Source: Burhinus oedicnemus
Lineage: Eukaryota; Chordata; Aves; Charadriiformes; Burhinidae
Direction of reading: 5' to 3'
Assembly: GCA_008921705.1 (NCBI GenBank)
Contig: VFFE01007186.1
Coordinates: 2,205,969 to 2,269,968 of the forward strand
DNA length: 64,000 bases
The translations under genes and the position numbers were made by a program. How positions within the stretch are numbered: position 1 is the first letter of the stretch; every line of letters begins with the position of its first letter. Below are positions 59,644 to 64,000 of this stretch, piece after piece. The notes under the pieces are model-generated. The model was given only the letters and a program-made list of their open reading frames with translations, was not told the DNA's origin and ran no database searches.

Positions 59644-62006
59644 TATGAATTAAGAGTCATCAAATGAAATAATCAGGTACTAATTTAAAACAAACAGAAG
59701 AAAATATATTTTCATGTAACATGTAATTCAATTGTAGCACTTACTGCTCAGAATGTTGTGTGTGTTAACAGTTGAGATGGGTTAAAACAGCAATTAGACA
59801 AATTCATGAACAAAAAGTGTATCAAAAGCTGTTAAACACAAAGATACAGTTTCTAGTCAAGAATTTATGTACCACAGAATGATGAAAGCCAGAACTTACC
59901 CAAGAAATTGTCTTAATACAGAATGTTATCCTCCTGTAAGGAATTTATAGGCTTGATTCCAGGCGGAAAATAAGCTCAGGTAAGAATATGGTTTATAACA
60001 TTTCTGTATAATGGTTCAGTAGTTCCAAGAGAATGGAAAAGAAACAAGCCTGCTTTACTCTAGATTAAGGAATAATGATTTAGGGCTTTTTTGTTTTTTT
60101 ATTTGTTTATTTTTTTAGTTAACCTGAAATAAGCATCTTTTTGACAGTAATGTATGTAAAGACATCACAGCTTTACTTTATAATAAATTTTATATCAATC
60201 TTGGGACTACTTGATGAAAGATAAACTTAAAAGGGCTGATACTTTGCTACAAGGTGCCAAAATCCAAATGCAAATCAAATATAGATGAAGTGAGATCAAG
60301 GTGCAGGTAGGAACCTTAGCTCAGTCATTCCACAGCACATGGAGAAGAAAGACTATAAGACTCCATTTCCAGAAGTGCACACTATCAACCACCACTTGAC
60401 TTCTCTTGACATCTGTATTTACTCCACAACTCAAGCATATCAGCAGATATCACAGTGGAAAAAATGAATTTAAAATAGTCCCATTTTTATTATTGAAATA
60501 TGATGCTCAAGCTCCTTTCTTCCCAATTTACATCATACAATAATCTAAACTTGCTTCGCTTTTCCCCTCAAGTTATTTGTTGATGCCAGTCCTCAAATTG
60601 CACTTGTGGTTGTGCTTCAGTGGTTTTAAAAACTGTTACTTTCATCTGTTGCCATTTCACATGGTCAGTCCTCAATGGGAGATTATTTTATACTCCATTA
60701 CCTTCAAGTTGAACTTTGACTGAAGTATAGCTATTATGAAACCCTACTCAAAGTCACAAATTTTCCTATCATTTAAAAGAACTGAATGCATTTTTCCCTC
60801 CTTGGTTCTTTCTCTGGCCCTGCTGGTTTATATGACCTTAGACTCTCACAATACATAATGACATTGCAGTTAAAATGAAAAAGTATTTTTTTTTTTCAAA
60901 TTGGATTCAATTGAACTACTTCTGCAGCTACTTCAGATAACAGTATGACCTAACAATTTCAGCTTGATTTTGAGAGTTATTTTAAAGTAAGTTTATATGA
61001 TTAAAATTGTTTAAAGCCACCAGGATTTGAGCTCCTAGCCTGGCAATTGAACAAGTCATAAAATGTCCTGTTCTTTGGTGACATGCTGCAGAATGATGCC
61101 ACCTTTTTTCATAGAGATGCTCTATTGAATTTGAACTAAAAAACACAGGCAGTAGGGAGAAAAAGGTGTTTTTTAAAAGGCTGACTTACTGACAGGTTTT
61201 TAAAAAGTCATTTATACTTTGAAACCTGAAAAATCTTAGTAAACTAGAATCCCAATAGTCTGGAAGATCAGAGCTAGGATATTTAAATGTTATTTCTCCA
61301 TAACTCTAGCTCTTTGAGTTGACTTATATTAAAAACAACCAGTAAAACATTCAGAGAAGGTCAGTATTTCTTTCCATTTCCAGATGGGACATTCTCACTG
61401 GGATCATACATCACTTGTCCTTTCCAAAGTATCAAAAAGATAGAAGTTTCAGCTTATTATAGCTAAAAGACAAGAAGTTTTGGGGACATTCTCAACACAA
61501 AAAGAATGAAAGTATCCATGCAAATCAATTTTTCATGTCACCCACCATCACCAAAATTGCAATGTTACAGCCTTTAGATAAATTCTGCAGCCAGAGAACA
61601 CAAGTAGCTGATCCATCTTTTTCTGTGGGTTTTCTACCTTCATATTTCCTTTCTTTACTGATGTTATCTTGGATGGTTGATGTTTTGAAATGTTTTTTCA
61701 TGTTCTGAAGATGTCAGTGTGCAGGAACTCAGTGAAGAGTTCGGATATCTGGTTTCCGCTTCTTTCTCCATAAAATCATAGAATTAAACAACATCAAATG
61801 GAAAATATGAGAAAGTCCAGCCCCAAAACATAGTCTCCAGGTGATTTCCTATTGTCACTTTCTTCTGTGACATAAAAGAGAAGGAAAAAGGGCTTGAATC
61901 TCGACCACCCACATTCTGGACTGGTAATCTGACCAGGTGGAGGACAAAAGAAATATCACTGCTAGTTTTCTGAATATAGCACTTCTATCTGGTGAAACAA
62001 ATGCTA

Positions 62007-62024
62007 ATATATATATATATATAT
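62007..62024. repeat. (AT)9 microsatellite
   Basis: Nine AT units. Repeats of this kind are usually polymorphic in length. Confidence 0.95.
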
Positions 62025-64000
62025 CTACCAAAACCAAATACTTTCTTTACACTCTTGAGAAAAAAGTAGATATGACAGAACTTTTGATCCAAACACAGTA
62101 TTTTTGTGTGACTTTCTTCTGACGGCTGCAGGATTAGAACCAAAACTAGATTAAAATAAATCATTCAGGCCTACTTATTATCCACTATTTCCTGGAGCTG
62201 TATGAATGACTGGCACCATGCTTTCACCCCCAGGACCCATCAGTGACGTAAGAAAACATGCTGGTCAGCAGTGCATATGATCATCTTATATTCAATGCTG
62301 GGGTTTATTTTTCAATTAAAATACCTCCAAATCAACAAAAGAATCATATTTCTTTGTCATTAATCCATTGTAGGATACACTGAGGAAATTAAGTGTCCCA
62401 AACAAGTGTGGATGTGTTTAGTCAGTGCTTAGGGAGGACATTGTGACCCCAGCTTTGCCTGCATCTCACCCAAGCAGGACCTCCAGTGGAGCTGACAGTC
62501 TTTCTATACATGCCTGCAGGTATTCAAACCTTGTGGTACTGTGCTAATGGCATACTATGCCTCTGGGTAGGCTTGGGGGTTCTGCACGCTCCAGAAATTT
62601 CATATTCACTCTCTGAGATGATAGGAAAGGTAGCTGAAGATCACCAAAAATTACAGTACTAACGTACTCAATAAACCCAAGATAATCTTGGAAGCAGAAC
62701 ATGCACAGCACAGCAATTCTTTTTTTTTTACTAACATCAAATAAGCTCTTGGTTAATTATGATAAATTCAGATTGCTGTGCATTTTACGAAAACAAAACA
62801 AAAAAATCCCTCCAAATCTTGTACATTAAAACAGTGAAAATTTGGTGTTCCAGAAATGACGTTTATAGAGGCTCAAACAGTTGTGAGAGGTTAATACAAC
62901 CAATGCAGCATTTCCAGAGAAGACAAATGTGAGGCTTGTTGAAGTGGAAGATTAAGCTGCTTTTCCTTTTGATATTATTGTTTCACAAAAAATGGTCTTT
63001 GCTGCCTGCTGCATTAATGCTTTTAGATACGTGAAGCTGAAACACTTAGGAGCTAATACACTAACAGCATTCTACTTGCAAATCACAACACACACAGGAC
63101 TTGACTTACATATCAACCTGGCAGCTGTCTTTCCATTTAGTGTTTAATGAACCCAGCAGTTTCATTTATAATTTTTCATCCTAATTTTATTATGTGATCT
63201 TCCAGAGCCCACACAGAACACTGCCTGCAAGAAAATGTGGATGGGGTATTTAAGAGCCACACAGAGTTATTTTCAAAAGATCCGCTTTTAGATGGTATTC
63301 AGAATTTTTGTGTATGCAAATCAAGTCATTCCAATGGAGCCTGAGAAAGAAAGATTTTCTTCTAGCAAAGATTTAATTCAACATTATTTACTGGCCTTGT
63401 TAATCAAGAAAACTTACAGCATAGAACTATGTTGTTATCTGTTAAGAAAAAGTTTTTTAACGTACTCCTTTAAAATATTTTATTACTCATTTCTGTATTT
63501 CCTTTGTACATTTTTGCATAGCTTTGGATATGTTCAGTACTGCCATTTATTTGCTCAGGATTCAGTGTAGAAATGGTTTTACACCTTAACTTATTAGGAT
63601 GCACAAATGAAACTGCTTCATACAAGAGAAATGACAATGGCAACTACAACACATCTTGGTGGTATGAGAAGTCACTTACAAAATTAGAAGCTGAACTTAG
63701 TCTGCTGCTTAGTCATGCTTCTTCTGAAAAAAAAAGGAATGCTCAATACTCCTAGGATGCTATTTTGTGTAAGGATACTTGACTGTAAATAGAGGCCTGT
63801 CACCATCATGCCTTCATTGTCACCACAATGAATGTTTTAAGAACAAATCTTAGGTAGGTTCCCATTCAGCCTAGGTCTTTCCAATTCTCTCCTCAAACAC
63901 CTCCCCACTGTATCTAACACTGTCACAGACAAAACAGCCTCAACTTGGGGAATTTTACTTCATTTAATATATTGTCAGTTAACACCAACTTCTCATTGTT

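Larger units (their letters stand above)
53319..64000. other. Unassigned AT-rich sequence
   Basis: About 10.7 kb with no recognised gene or repeat family. It holds simple repeats (GTTTG units 54006-54025, A17-18 near 57181-57198, AT repeat 62007-62024) and a 17-bp tandem duplication (59610-59643). Frames up to about 117 codons (54554-54880 minus, 54977-55324 plus, 56413-56766 plus) have no recognised domain. Confidence 0.5.

Noticed and set aside
61770..61850. AATCATAGAATTA followed by GAGAAAGTCCAGCCCC, resembling an inverted CR1 3' end
   Set aside because: Only about 60-70 bp match loosely and no CR1 body follows; too short to support.
1..64000. CRISPR arrays, tRNA or rRNA genes, bacterial-type operons
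   Set aside because: No regularly spaced repeats, no recognisable RNA gene boxes and clear avian LINE content; not applicable to this window.

Overview
The window looks like gene-poor bird (avian sauropsid) nuclear DNA. The evidence is the repeats: many CR1 non-LTR retrotransposon copies, most 5'-truncated and several ending in the avian CR1 tail (ATTCTATG-type 8-bp units), plus one solo LTR of the TGTCCTGGTT...ACA class seen in bird ERVs. I found no convincing host protein-coding gene, tRNA, rRNA or CRISPR array. Most open reading frames are chance ORFs in AT-rich DNA or lie on the opposite strand of CR1 sequence.

Layout. 1-21.5 kb is AT-rich DNA with very old CR1 remnants at 0.59-1.0 kb and 2.4-4.6 kb; the latter resemble the CR1 lineages of turtles and crocodilians. 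It is otherwise unassigned, with one weak exon-like ORF at 9.52-9.66 kb. A diverged CR1 lies at 21.5-22.9 kb and an internally deleted one at 26.2-26.6 kb. 33.6-37.7 kb holds copy A, a nearly complete CR1 on the minus strand with ORF1 and ORF2 remnants. 37.7-44.57 kb is visibly GC-richer unassigned sequence. It ends in a run of 27 A and a 20-N assembly gap. 44.59-48.13 kb holds copy B, a second CR1 in the same orientation. Copy B keeps the 5' end, the CpG-rich leader, ORF1 and the first half of ORF2, and carries a 367-bp solo LTR exactly at the ORF1 stop codon. The sequence then returns to AT-rich. 51.07-53.32 kb is a cluster of three CR1 copies, one minus and two plus. 53.3-64 kb is AT-rich with no recognised gene.

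How the parts relate. Copies A and B together show the full CR1 plan: a CpG-rich promoter/leader, ORF1 of about 410 codons with an SGNH esterase-like domain, ORF2 of about 1000 codons with APE endonuclease followed by reverse transcriptase, and a short 3' UTR. Neither copy is intact: A has stops, frameshifts and a destroyed reverse transcriptase active-site motif; B has stops, frameshifts, the LTR and a 3' part lost at the gap. The most notable point is that base composition switches across both copies, so the 6.9 kb GC-rich block may be a CR1-mediated rearrangement or an assembly chimera. All identifications rest on reading the sequence and on remembered family features; no database search was run.
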